The translations under genes and the position numbers were made by a program. 64,000 bases of DNA from Kofleriaceae bacterium (GTDB lineage Bacteria; Myxococcota_A; Polyangia; Haliangiales; Haliangiaceae): the NCBI GenBank assembly GCA_018057825.1, contig JAGPCY010000026.1:1-64000 (forward strand), read 5' to 3'. Shown piece by piece: positions 56,257 through 64,000 of the stretch (positions are counted from its first letter, which is position 1; the number at the start of each line of letters is the position of its first letter). The notes below the pieces were generated by a model that made no database searches, was not told the DNA's origin, and was given only the letters and a program-made list of their open reading frames with translations.

Positions 56257-56747
56257 AGTGTTCCGTCGCCGCTATATCCGTACTCCTCGTCGCTTGTGGC
56301 TCCAAGGCCCCGAACCCCTGGGCCGTGAAGAAGTGGGACGTGACCTCGCTCGTTGCCTGGGTCGATGCGTGCGCCGAGACCACCGGCACGAAGACCGACG
56401 AGGGAGGGGGCCTGCTATTTGCGACCAGCCCCAAAGAGCCCGAGACCAAGCGACCGAACCAGAGCAACTGCTCGCTCACATTCGACCAGCGGCGCGAGCG
56501 TCTCGACGATCTGAGCGTCAGCGTCTGGAACTGGCGGGCCGGGTACGAACCGACGAAGTACCGCCTCGAGTACCAGGCGCAGTTGGCCCTGATCCTGGAG
56601 CTGATGCCCGCCAAGGTTCGGGCCACTGTGCGCTCGGTCGCCAGCGGCCCCCATCGCACGGTCGTCGAGCGCCCATTCCACATCAGCGGCGGCTTCACGT
56701 CGCCGGGCGTCTGGCACCTCAACATCTCCCTCGTAAAGGGCTACTAG
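56253..56747 (+). CDS. Small lipoprotein coupled to the eCIS-core gene
   Basis: 164 residues. Lipobox LLVAC. The mature part has mixed alpha/beta character ([54 protein letters not shown]). No family recognised. Translational coupling to a putative toxin suggests an immunity or accessory role, an inference from position only. Confidence 0.6.
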   Translation: MKCSVAAISVLLVACGSKAPNPWAVKKWDVTSLVAWVDACAETTGTKTDEGGGLLFATSPKEPETKRPNQSNCSLTFDQRRERLDDLSVSVWNWRAGYEPTKYRLEYQAQLALILELMPAKVRATVRSVASGPHRTVVERPFHISGGFTSPGVWHLNISLVKGY

Positions 56748-56790
56748 CCCCGCCGCGAGATCGACCACGGCGCCGGCAGTGTCTTCGAGC

Positions 56791-58083
56791 ATGAGTTCCC
56801 CTCGGACATGTACTAGCGCCATGGCTCTCGTCGCTGCTCTCTGGCTCACCGCTTGCGGCCGGTCGCTGCTCGCCCAGGGCTACGAGCGCTACGCGATCGG
56901 CGACCGCACCACCAAGGCCTGGCTCGCCATCGCAGCCGGAGGCGCGCAGCAACTGTGGGTCGCCACCGACGGCAGCCTGATCGCCTGGAACCTCGGCGAC
57001 CAAGGAAACGACGGCTTCGATCGCGACGACACGATGTCCGAGGGCATGTGGGCCGAACGCACGGGGCTTCACCGCCAGAACGTCGCCTGGATCGATCCGC
57101 TCACCCACGCGGCCATCGGCAAGGCCCGCGGCTGGCCGGTCTCGCACCGGCCCTGGCCGGCGCCCTACGTGTCGACCCAGAACGCCAAGCGTTACCTGCT
57201 GCATCGGCCGGGCCAGGCAGCTGTAGCCCTGGCCGAGCCCGGGGGCGACTGGGCCTTCACCGGCGGGTTTGAGGTTGAGGACGGCGTTGGCGTCCTCGTG
57301 CTGCGAAAGGTCGACTATCGCGACGCACCGCAGGCCACCGAGGCGTTGTTCGTGCGGTTCCGCTTCGCCGACGGTGCCATCCTCGCGACCAACCGCTTCG
57401 TCGTCGGCCGGCTCACCCCACAGAAGTTCCGTGCGCCCCTGACCACCCTGACCGCCGATCGCCGCCGCATCTTGCTGGCGTGGACCTTCGATGATCGACC
57501 GGCCGGCGAGGTCATCGCGGTGGACACCGGCTCGCTCGCCATCGCCTGGCGTCGCGAGGTCGAGGCGGTCGATCGGCGCGGCTACATGCCGATCGACCAG
57601 CCAGCGATCTTGCTCGCGAACGGCGGCAGCCAGAACCTGACGACGGTGTTTGTCGGCGAAGACAAGTATGCGCGAGGACTCCAGCCCAACTCGCTCTACA
57701 CGCTCGACGCGAACGGCGAGATCGTATTCCAGCATCATCACCTCGTCACCGCGCCCGAGCCTTTCGGCCGGTACAGCTCGATCCGCGCCCTGTTCGTCAC
57801 CGGGGACACGACCGTGACGGTCGTCAACGAGGTCAACTCGCGCGACTTCGAGCGCAGCTCGGCCCAGCTCGTACACGTCGACATGCTCACCGGCGCTCAA
57901 GCGCCACGCCGCTGGCGCCCCCCGGGTCCGTTCATCGCCGAGCGCGTGTGGATGAGCGCCTGGGCCTGGGACGCCCAGCGCCGGGGCTTCTGGGCCGTGC
58001 CCTGGGCTCTCGGCGGCGCCACGCGCGACCTCGGCCTGGCCCCGCTCCCGCCGCACCTGGCCAAGGCCCTCGGTCGGCCGTGA
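56791..58083 (+). CDS. Lipoprotein, probably beta-propeller
   Basis: 430 residues from the ATG at 56791 (alternatives GTG 56779 and ATG 56821). Lipobox LWLTAC. Repeated four-strand motifs such as QQLWVATDGSLIAWNLGD, GVGVLVLRKVD, AGEVIAVDTGSLAIAWRREVE and NSLYTLDANGEIVFQ suggest a PQQ- or WD-like propeller. The 363-residue lipoprotein at 58464 has the same style and may be a distant paralogue. Function unknown. Confidence 0.6.
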   Translation: MSSPRTCTSAMALVAALWLTACGRSLLAQGYERYAIGDRTTKAWLAIAAGGAQQLWVATDGSLIAWNLGDQGNDGFDRDDTMSEGMWAERTGLHRQNVAWIDPLTHAAIGKARGWPVSHRPWPAPYVSTQNAKRYLLHRPGQAAVALAEPGGDWAFTGGFEVEDGVGVLVLRKVDYRDAPQATEALFVRFRFADGAILATNRFVVGRLTPQKFRAPLTTLTADRRRILLAWTFDDRPAGEVIAVDTGSLAIAWRREVEAVDRRGYMPIDQPAILLANGGSQNLTTVFVGEDKYARGLQPNSLYTLDANGEIVFQHHHLVTAPEPFGRYSSIRALFVTGDTTVTVVNEVNSRDFERSSAQLVHVDMLTGAQAPRRWRPPGPFIAERVWMSAWAWDAQRRGFWAVPWALGGATRDLGLAPLPPHLAKALGRP

Positions 58084-58120
58084 ACCACATCGATCGCCAC
58101 CCACGCCGATGCTGACCGCG

Positions 58121-58160
58121 GCTTCAAAGGGGCCGCCGCTAGCGCGCGGCGGTAGGCGAC
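58121..58160 (-). repeat. Orphan CRISPR-repeat-like sequence in inverse orientation
   Basis: Positions 58121-58140 read GCTTCAAAGGGGCCGCCGCT, matching 19 of the first 20 bases of the reverse complement of the common CRISPR repeat. The loop differs, then GCGGCGGT (the other stem arm) is identical and a GAC follows after a 4-base insertion. The stem CCGCCGC/GCGGCGG is kept. It lies in the gap between the propeller lipoprotein and a truncated gene. Confidence 0.75.
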
Positions 58161-58164
58161 CGAC

Positions 58165-58467
58165 ATGAAGGCTTCGTCGGGCGGGACCGATGCCGACTTC
58201 CCCCAGGACAGCCCGCTGGTCGGCGCCACGATCACGGTCGACCACCTGGTGAACGTCGCCACCATCATCGAGGTCCAAAACCGCGTCGCCGAGCTGACCA
58301 CCGACAGCGACCAGCCATCCAAGGGTTGGGTGAAGGCCCCCAAGCTCCTGGGCCCGGTCCGATGGGGACACGGCCGTCTTTGGCCGCGGAAGGCGTTCGC
58401 GGACGCAGTCGTAAAACCGCTGAGCGCAAACGCGCTCGCGTACCTCCAGCGAGTCCTTGCGTCATGA
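58165..58467 (+). pseudogene. Truncated paralogue of the large lipoprotein's N-terminal region
   Basis: A 100-residue frame whose part DSPLVGATITVDHLVNVATIIEVQNRVAELTTD aligns with DGPLVGAAVSIDHTEYQGETIQVRSHVADLVTD from the lipoprotein at 50636. Signal peptide and lipobox are missing, and the sequence diverges after about 40 residues. The frame overlaps the next start by 4 bases, so it may still be translated. It looks like a gene fragment left by rearrangement. Confidence 0.6.
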
Positions 58468-59555
58468 AGGCTGCCCATCTGCTCCTCTTGGTGTCTGGTG
58501 CGCTCGCCTGCAACGACGGTCAACGCTCTCACGACAAGAACACTGTGCACTTGCCACGCGGTCCGGAGGCAGCAGAGGCCGCCTTCTGGTGGCTCGCGTC
58601 CTCTGACGACACCGTCTGGTACCGGGAGGTCGGGGGCGACACCGTCTGGCGCGCCGCCGCGAAGGGCGTGGAGCCAAGTCCGGCGGTGGGGCCATCGCAT
58701 GCCTCGGCGATCGCGTGCGACCCACGCGCTGCGACGTGCCAGCACCTCGAGACCGCGGCCAGGTTCACCGGCGTGCCATGGCGCGACGGCGACAGCTACT
58801 ACCACGTCGGCGGTGGCGCGATGGCCGTGGTCGCCCGTCGCGGCGACGGCGCGTTCGAGCTGCTGGTGTGGCCGCGTCCCGGTGGCCAGTTCTGGCGTCA
58901 GCAGCTCGCGCCTGAAGTAGGGCTCGTTCACAGCCCTTCCATCGCCGCGGATCGCGCCGGCGAGGTGCTGGTCGCGACCTTCGCGACGCTGCAACCGGGG
59001 CAGCCGGGTCGTGGTCTGAAGGTCCTCCGACTCCGCCTGGCCGATGGTGCTGTGCTGTGGCAACGCGACCTCAAGCAGGAGGACAGCGCAACGTATGTCG
59101 CTCGCGCCTTCGTGTCCTCCGATCGGCAGCGCGTGATCGTCGTCGGGACGCGCGGCCTAGCCGGCGACGATCGCCATGACGTCGAGGTTCTCGAGGCCGC
59201 CGATGGCACGACCACGCAGACCTTGGCCGTCCAAGCGTTGCCGCCGGCTCGTGGCACCTTCGAGACAGCCGACGTGATCGCCGGCCATCTGTGGACCTAC
59301 TGGATCGAACTGCGCCCGGGGCGCACGGATCGCAACCACCTTGGCGCACCTGGGCATCCCTCCACCTGGGTCTGTGAAGAACAGCTCGTGCGCGTCACTG
59401 GCGCCCCCGGCCAGAGCGCGGCGCCTACCCGCACCGAGAACTGTCGCACTCGCGCAGTACGCTCGGATCCCGACGGCACGATCACCTCCGTCGACCTCGA
59501 ACCGAAGGCGCGCCTTGATGTGAAGCGAACGTCTATCCTACGACATGGGCGTTGA
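58464..59555 (+). CDS. Lipoprotein, probably beta-propeller-like
   Basis: 363 residues. Signal MKAAHLLLLVSGALAC with lipobox GALAC. The body has Trp- and Asp-rich repeat strands (DGAFELLVWPRPGGQFWRQQL; LKVLRLRLADGAVLWQRDL; DVEVLEAADGTTTQTLAV), as in PQQ-like propellers, and two C-terminal cysteines. Starts within the stop of the truncated paralogue. No specific family recognised. Confidence 0.6.
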   Translation: MKAAHLLLLVSGALACNDGQRSHDKNTVHLPRGPEAAEAAFWWLASSDDTVWYREVGGDTVWRAAAKGVEPSPAVGPSHASAIACDPRAATCQHLETAARFTGVPWRDGDSYYHVGGGAMAVVARRGDGAFELLVWPRPGGQFWRQQLAPEVGLVHSPSIAADRAGEVLVATFATLQPGQPGRGLKVLRLRLADGAVLWQRDLKQEDSATYVARAFVSSDRQRVIVVGTRGLAGDDRHDVEVLEAADGTTTQTLAVQALPPARGTFETADVIAGHLWTYWIELRPGRTDRNHLGAPGHPSTWVCEEQLVRVTGAPGQSAAPTRTENCRTRAVRSDPDGTITSVDLEPKARLDVKRTSILRHGR

Positions 59556-59873
59556 CACCCCTTGCCAATGGACAGGCAACAGGTCTCTTCGCTTGGGTTC
59601 GGCCGCCAGCGCCAGCGAAGGACAACGTCCGCTCGCGATCGACATTACCGATGGTGGTGGGGATATCGCGCTGATCCTCACCGTCGAGGGCTCCGGGGCG
59701 CTCCGGGACCGTCAGGCCGGCTGGTCACCGAGGACCGATCGCAGTTGACCGGGATCGCCCAGTACCTCAGCGGCCCAGATGGACCACGCACGGCCGAACA
59801 AGCCGAGATCTTCCTGCATGAGCTCGTCTACGAGATCAACGCGTTCACGTCAGTGAGGCCAGCCCTACCATGA
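59545..59873 (+). pseudogene. Small gene with an apparent frameshift
   Basis: The first frame reads MGVDTPCQWTGNRSLRLGS to about 59710 (LILTVEGSGALRDRQAG) and then a premature stop at 59746-59748. The next frame continues in sensible composition (RLVTEDRSQLTGIAQYLSG; TAEQAEIFLHELVYEINAF) to a stop at 59871-59873 that overlaps the next ATG. A one-base change near 59700-59720 would join them. Either a decayed gene or a sequencing error. Function unknown. Confidence 0.5.
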
Positions 59874-60550
59874 GAGCGCTCGTCGTGAGCCTGTGCCTGG
59901 TCGCCCTCTCCTGCAAGGAGAAGGCGAGGTCGTGGCCCAGACACTCCGAGTTGGTCGAGGTCTGGCCGCTTGGCCCGCTCTCGGCGATCGAAGGAGAACT
60001 CCGTCGCTGGTGTCACACCTGGAAGGGGACGAGCGCTCTCGACTGGACGCACCCGCCGAAGGGGTACCTTCGATGGACGGCCGGATCGTGCGTGACCAGG
60101 ACCATCGCCCTCGAGATCAGGGTGCAGGGTGCCATCCGTGAGGAGGATGGCGTCGAGGACGTCCTCGAGCTGGCGGTCGGTCCACTTCTCGATGTGTCAC
60201 GGACCGCCCCAGCACCCGACCTCGACGAGATCGAGTCCGTGAACGCGCTGCGCGCCTCATTCCTCTACGCCACCCTCGTCCTTCACCCGGTACTGACGCC
60301 GCATCAGCTCGCCATGCTCGACGAGATGAAGTGGAAGACGTGGGCTCCCATCGGGCGTGGCTACGCCATTCGTGGACTGATCGTGACGTTCTTTCCGCCG
60401 TTCTCGAGGTCCACCAATAGGCTCACCATCGCGAGACTCTCACAGACGGGCAGCATAACGAGCTGGGATGTCATAGAGGCCGACGGTGAGTACCCGGGCG
60501 GGGGTCCACCTGACATGCGAGGCGTGCCCCGGAGCCCGCGGTCCAAGTGA
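59870..60550 (+). CDS. Lipoprotein of unknown function
   Basis: 226 residues with lipobox LVALSC. Mixed alpha/beta mature part; segments such as VNALRASFLYATLVLHPVLTPHQLAMLDEM appear helical. The C-terminus is Gly/Pro/Arg-rich. Coupled to the preceding frameshifted gene by ATGA. No family recognised. Confidence 0.6.
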   Translation: MRALVVSLCLVALSCKEKARSWPRHSELVEVWPLGPLSAIEGELRRWCHTWKGTSALDWTHPPKGYLRWTAGSCVTRTIALEIRVQGAIREEDGVEDVLELAVGPLLDVSRTAPAPDLDEIESVNALRASFLYATLVLHPVLTPHQLAMLDEMKWKTWAPIGRGYAIRGLIVTFFPPFSRSTNRLTIARLSQTGSITSWDVIEADGEYPGGGPPDMRGVPRSPRSK

Positions 60551-60634
60551 CGGTCCGCCACGCATGGGTGAGCATCCGGTCGACCGCCCAGGTCCAGCGT
60601 CTGGACCTTGCTCGGACGGGCGTTGGATCCGCGG

Positions 60635-61753
<1,119 letters not shown>

Positions 61754-61788
61754 GCTCCCCGGTACCACGGCCGCCGGCCCGCGCCAAC

Positions 61789-62742
61789 CTACTTCAGGGT
61801 GACCACCAGCGTGGTCTCGATCTTGTCCTTCAGCCCCTTGGTCGCGGTCAGGGCCGGCCCGAGGACGGCGTGGACGCAGGCGGCGCCCGGGTCGCCAGCC
61901 GGCGGCGGGTCGACGGTGATCTTGTAGACGCCGGGCTCGTCGTCGAACTCGCTGGGCTTGAACGTGACCTTGAACGGCAGCCGGGCGACCACGGCGCCGC
62001 CGGCCTGGTGCTGATCCCAGCACGCGAGGAGCGCCGGCCGCAGATCGGGCGCGGCGATCCGCTCGACCGCCGCCGGGAACGACTTGGCGGTGACCGCGGG
62101 GTCGGCGACCACCGCGACCCCGACCGCGTCGGCCGATGGCCGCGCCGGGGCCCGGGTCAGGTACAGATCGGCCAGCGCCGGCTTGGCGAGCTGCTTGGGA
62201 TCGAGACCGGCGCCGTCGAGGTCGACCAGGGCGGCCAGGGCCTCGGCGCGCAGCCGCGAGCCGCTGGGCGCGGCCAGGAGGCAGCGGTGCAGGACCCGGG
62301 CGGCCAGCTCGGCCTTGTCGGGCTTGGCCTTGGCCCGAGCCAACGCGCGGCCGTAGGCGCAGTCGAGGTCGACCGGCACCGCGAGCTTGTCGGCCTCGTA
62401 GGTCGCGAGCGCCTCGGCGTAGTCGGCGATCGCGGCCTCGGCGCCGGCGGCCCGGGCGGCGCGCGCCGCCAGGTAGTCGCCCAGGACCGAGCGCGCGGTC
62501 GACACGCAGGTCTGGTCGAAGCACCGCAGCTCGGGACCACAGTGCGCGGTGGTCCCGCAGCTCTCGAACTCGGCGGCCGGTCGCTCGGCGCTGGCGCCGC
62601 CGGAGTTGGCGGCGGTGGCGCGGGTGTCGCAACCGACGGATAGCGCGGCGGACAGCGCGACGGGCAGCGCGACGGGCAGCGCGGTGAACGCGACGAGCGC
62701 GGCCGGCCCGAGGGCGCGGCGCAGGATCGAGGTGGCGGTCAT
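61789..62742 (-). CDS. Lipoprotein with AgmX/PglI-like C-terminal domain
   Basis: 317 residues. Long hydrophobic signal with lipobox ALSVGC; then a Cys-rich motif (SCGTTAHCGPELRCFDQTCVS) common in myxobacterial secreted proteins, a helical middle region and a C-terminal domain with ALLACWDQHQAGGAVVARLPFKVTF...CVHAVLGPAL, resembling the AgmX/PglI fold seen in the regulator at 1707. Located between rlmN and the receptor-associated lipoprotein. Function unknown. Confidence 0.6.
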   Translation of the reverse strand: MTATSILRRALGPAALVAFTALPVALPVALSAALSVGCDTRATAANSGGASAERPAAEFESCGTTAHCGPELRCFDQTCVSTARSVLGDYLAARAARAAGAEAAIADYAEALATYEADKLAVPVDLDCAYGRALARAKAKPDKAELAARVLHRCLLAAPSGSRLRAEALAALVDLDGAGLDPKQLAKPALADLYLTRAPARPSADAVGVAVVADPAVTAKSFPAAVERIAAPDLRPALLACWDQHQAGGAVVARLPFKVTFKPSEFDDEPGVYKITVDPPPAGDPGAACVHAVLGPALTATKGLKDKIETTLVVTLK

Positions 62743-62817
62743 CGGGATCCTTCCGCGGGCCCGGGGCCCGCGTGGCGACGATACCGCAACCGCCGAGGCC
62801 CGCGCGCGGTCGGCGCG

Positions 62818-63432
62818 CTACGGCACGGCGATCGTGACCGGGAAGGTCACGCTGACGTCGGTCGCCCCGGGCAGCGCGTCGATGCTGCCGGTGCGCACGG
62901 TCATCGCCGCGGCCGCGGTCTTGGCCGCGACGTCGTTGACCGGCGGCATGTGGCGCAGCGTGATGGTCAGGTCGCCGGGGCCACCGGCGGCGGCGACGAT
63001 CGTGTTGGTCAGGCCGATCGGCAGGCCGCCGGCGTCGGTGTCGCCGTAGGTGTGGCTGAGCGGCGCGGTCGGGCGATCGCTGGCCGGGCCGTTGACCGCG
63101 GTGCCGGTGAGGAAGACCTGGTGCTGGTCGCCCTCGTCGCGCACCTCGTCGGTGATGATCTCGGCGGGGGTCTCGAGGCGGTTCTCGAAGCCGATCGTGA
63201 GGGTGTAGGTCGTGCCGGCGGCGAGGCCGACCGGATCGATCGTCGGCGCCTGACCGCCGTCGCCGTCGGGATCGTTGGCGAGGGCGGTGACGGGGGTGCC
63301 GCCGCCCATCGGGGCGAACGACAGGATCACGGTGGTGATGACCTCCTCCTCGTTGCCGCCGTCGTCGGGATCCGAGCAGGCGGTGGCGAGGACAGACGAG
63401 GCGAGGATGGTGGACAGCAAGGCGAAGCGCAT
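62818..63432 (-). CDS. Lipoprotein associated with a TonB-dependent receptor
   Basis: 204 residues. Lipobox LATAC, followed by an acidic NEEEVITTVILSFAPMGGGTPVT start and DPDGDGGQAP, a pattern I associate with periplasm-facing lipoproteins paired with TonB-dependent receptors. Beta-rich throughout. It lies 21 bases after the receptor stop on the same strand and so is likely the second gene of that operon. Confidence 0.6.
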   Translation of the reverse strand: MRFALLSTILASSVLATACSDPDDGGNEEEVITTVILSFAPMGGGTPVTALANDPDGDGGQAPTIDPVGLAAGTTYTLTIGFENRLETPAEIITDEVRDEGDQHQVFLTGTAVNGPASDRPTAPLSHTYGDTDAGGLPIGLTNTIVAAAGGPGDLTITLRHMPPVNDVAAKTAAAAMTVRTGSIDALPGATDVSVTFPVTIAVP

Positions 63433-63453
63433 GGACGTGGACCTTCTGGCGCG

Positions 63454-64000
63454 CTAGCGCGCCGACGTGGGTGAATCGAACCGCGCCGTGAGCCGCAGCG
63501 AGAGCTGCCAGCCGGGCTGATCGACGAAGTAGCGGTTGAGGGACGTGTATTCGCGGTGACGCGTGCTGGTCAGGTTGGCGCCGGACAGCGCCAGCCGGAT
63601 CGGCTCGCGGGAGGTGGGGAGGGTCGCGGCCAGCTCGCCGCCGACGACGACGTAGCCGGCCGGCGGCGGCGCCAGATCGGCCAGCGGATCGACGCGGTCC
63701 TGGCGCGCGACCGCGGTGGCGTCGAGCTCGAGGCGAACGTCGCGCAGGCCGCCGAACTCGGCCCGGGTGAGCGCGATCGCGCCGTGCAGCCGATCGGCCG
63801 GCACCAGGGGCAGGTAGCGATCGTGGGTGCGATCGCGAGCCCGGACCATCGCGACCTGGCCGGCCAGCTCGAGCCACGGCCACGGCCGCGCGGTCACGCC
63901 GGCGTCGCCGCCCCAGTACAGGGCGTCGACCGCGCCGGTGACGAACCGCGGGAAGGTCCCGCGGATGAGGACATCGACGATCGGCTGGCCGTCGGCGTCG
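63454..64000 (-). CDS. TonB-dependent receptor, C-terminal part (runs off the window)
   Basis: 182 codons are visible; the frame is open to the right edge and the 5' end lies outside. The strands (GQPIVDVLIRGTFPRFVTGAVDALYWGGDAG; WLELAGQVAMVRARD; PIRLALSGANLTSTRHREYTSLNRYFVDQPG; WQLSLRLTARF) are typical of the last strands of an outer-membrane receptor barrel, including the EYTSLNRYFVDQPG-like loop and an aromatic C-terminal strand. Imports siderophores, metals or cobalamin; substrate unknown. Confidence 0.8.
   Translation of the reverse strand, partial: DADGQPIVDVLIRGTFPRFVTGAVDALYWGGDAGVTARPWPWLELAGQVAMVRARDRTHDRYLPLVPADRLHGAIALTRAEFGGLRDVRLELDATAVARQDRVDPLADLAPPPAGYVVVGGELAATLPTSREPIRLALSGANLTSTRHREYTSLNRYFVDQPGWQLSLRLTARFDSPTSAR

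Noticed and set aside
58171-58200. GCTTCGTCGGGCGGGACCGATG as a second degenerate repeat next to the orphan element
   Set aside because: Similarity is scattered and no stem is kept; likely chance in coding-like GC-rich DNA.
57897-59063. A 388-aa minus-strand frame across the lipoprotein region
   Set aside because: Antisense to lipoprotein genes with clear signal peptides; no motif on the minus strand.

Overview
The window is GC-rich chromosomal DNA from a bacterium that looks like a member of the Myxococcota, possibly near Haliangium/Kofleriaceae. The grounds are very high G+C, a PEGA-type Ser/Thr kinase, a DUF2381-like secreted protein, AgmX/PglI-like C-terminal domains, many lipoproteins, a BMC-domain protein and a very large type I-G CRISPR array. 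The placement is inference from gene content; no rRNA or tRNA gene was seen.

Layout. 1-24800 is mostly housekeeping: a transposase-like gene end, an inositol-monophosphatase/CysQ-like enzyme, an ECF sigma factor with a coupled membrane regulator, then a co-directional minus-strand run (xerD, M50 protease, scpA, scpB, rluB-like, BMC protein, tldD, pmbA). After it come a Lon-like (S16) lipoprotein, a truncated adenylate-forming enzyme, a TPR membrane protein, a kinase/hydrolase/small-lipoprotein group, a membrane-protein pair and ndk. Four hexanucleotide (CCGAGA/CCGAGG) tracts lie directly behind stop codons here.

24805-48681 is a complete type I-G (formerly I-U) CRISPR-Cas locus. The interference operon cas3-csx17-csb1-csb2 runs leftward with 4-nt overlaps, except for a 14-nt gap before csb1. 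A WYL regulator and the adaptation genes cas4-cas1 (fused) and cas2 run rightward, followed by a leader and an array that I count as 183 repeats and 182 spacers. The 15 leader-proximal repeats are a different form from the other 167. Repeat 16 is a hybrid, with the left end of the new form and the right end of the old form. This is what one integration event would leave if the duplicated window slid 3 bp toward the leader. A separate CRISPR-repeat-like sequence lies in inverse orientation about 9.4 kb beyond the array (58121-58160).

48837-60550 is an accessory region of secreted proteins: a DUF2381-like protein with a beta-barrel candidate, a 1025-residue Ig-like lipoprotein, an eCIS-core (DUF4157) protein coupled to a small lipoprotein, several more lipoproteins, a truncated paralogue of the large lipoprotein and a frameshifted gene. 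60635-64000 holds rlmN, two lipoproteins and the 3' end of a TonB-dependent receptor, all on the minus strand.

Genes that work together: scpA/scpB (chromosome condensation, beside xerD), tldD/pmbA (one peptidase complex), sigma factor with its membrane regulator, the CRISPR interference and adaptation modules around a shared intergenic region, and the receptor/lipoprotein pair at the right edge.
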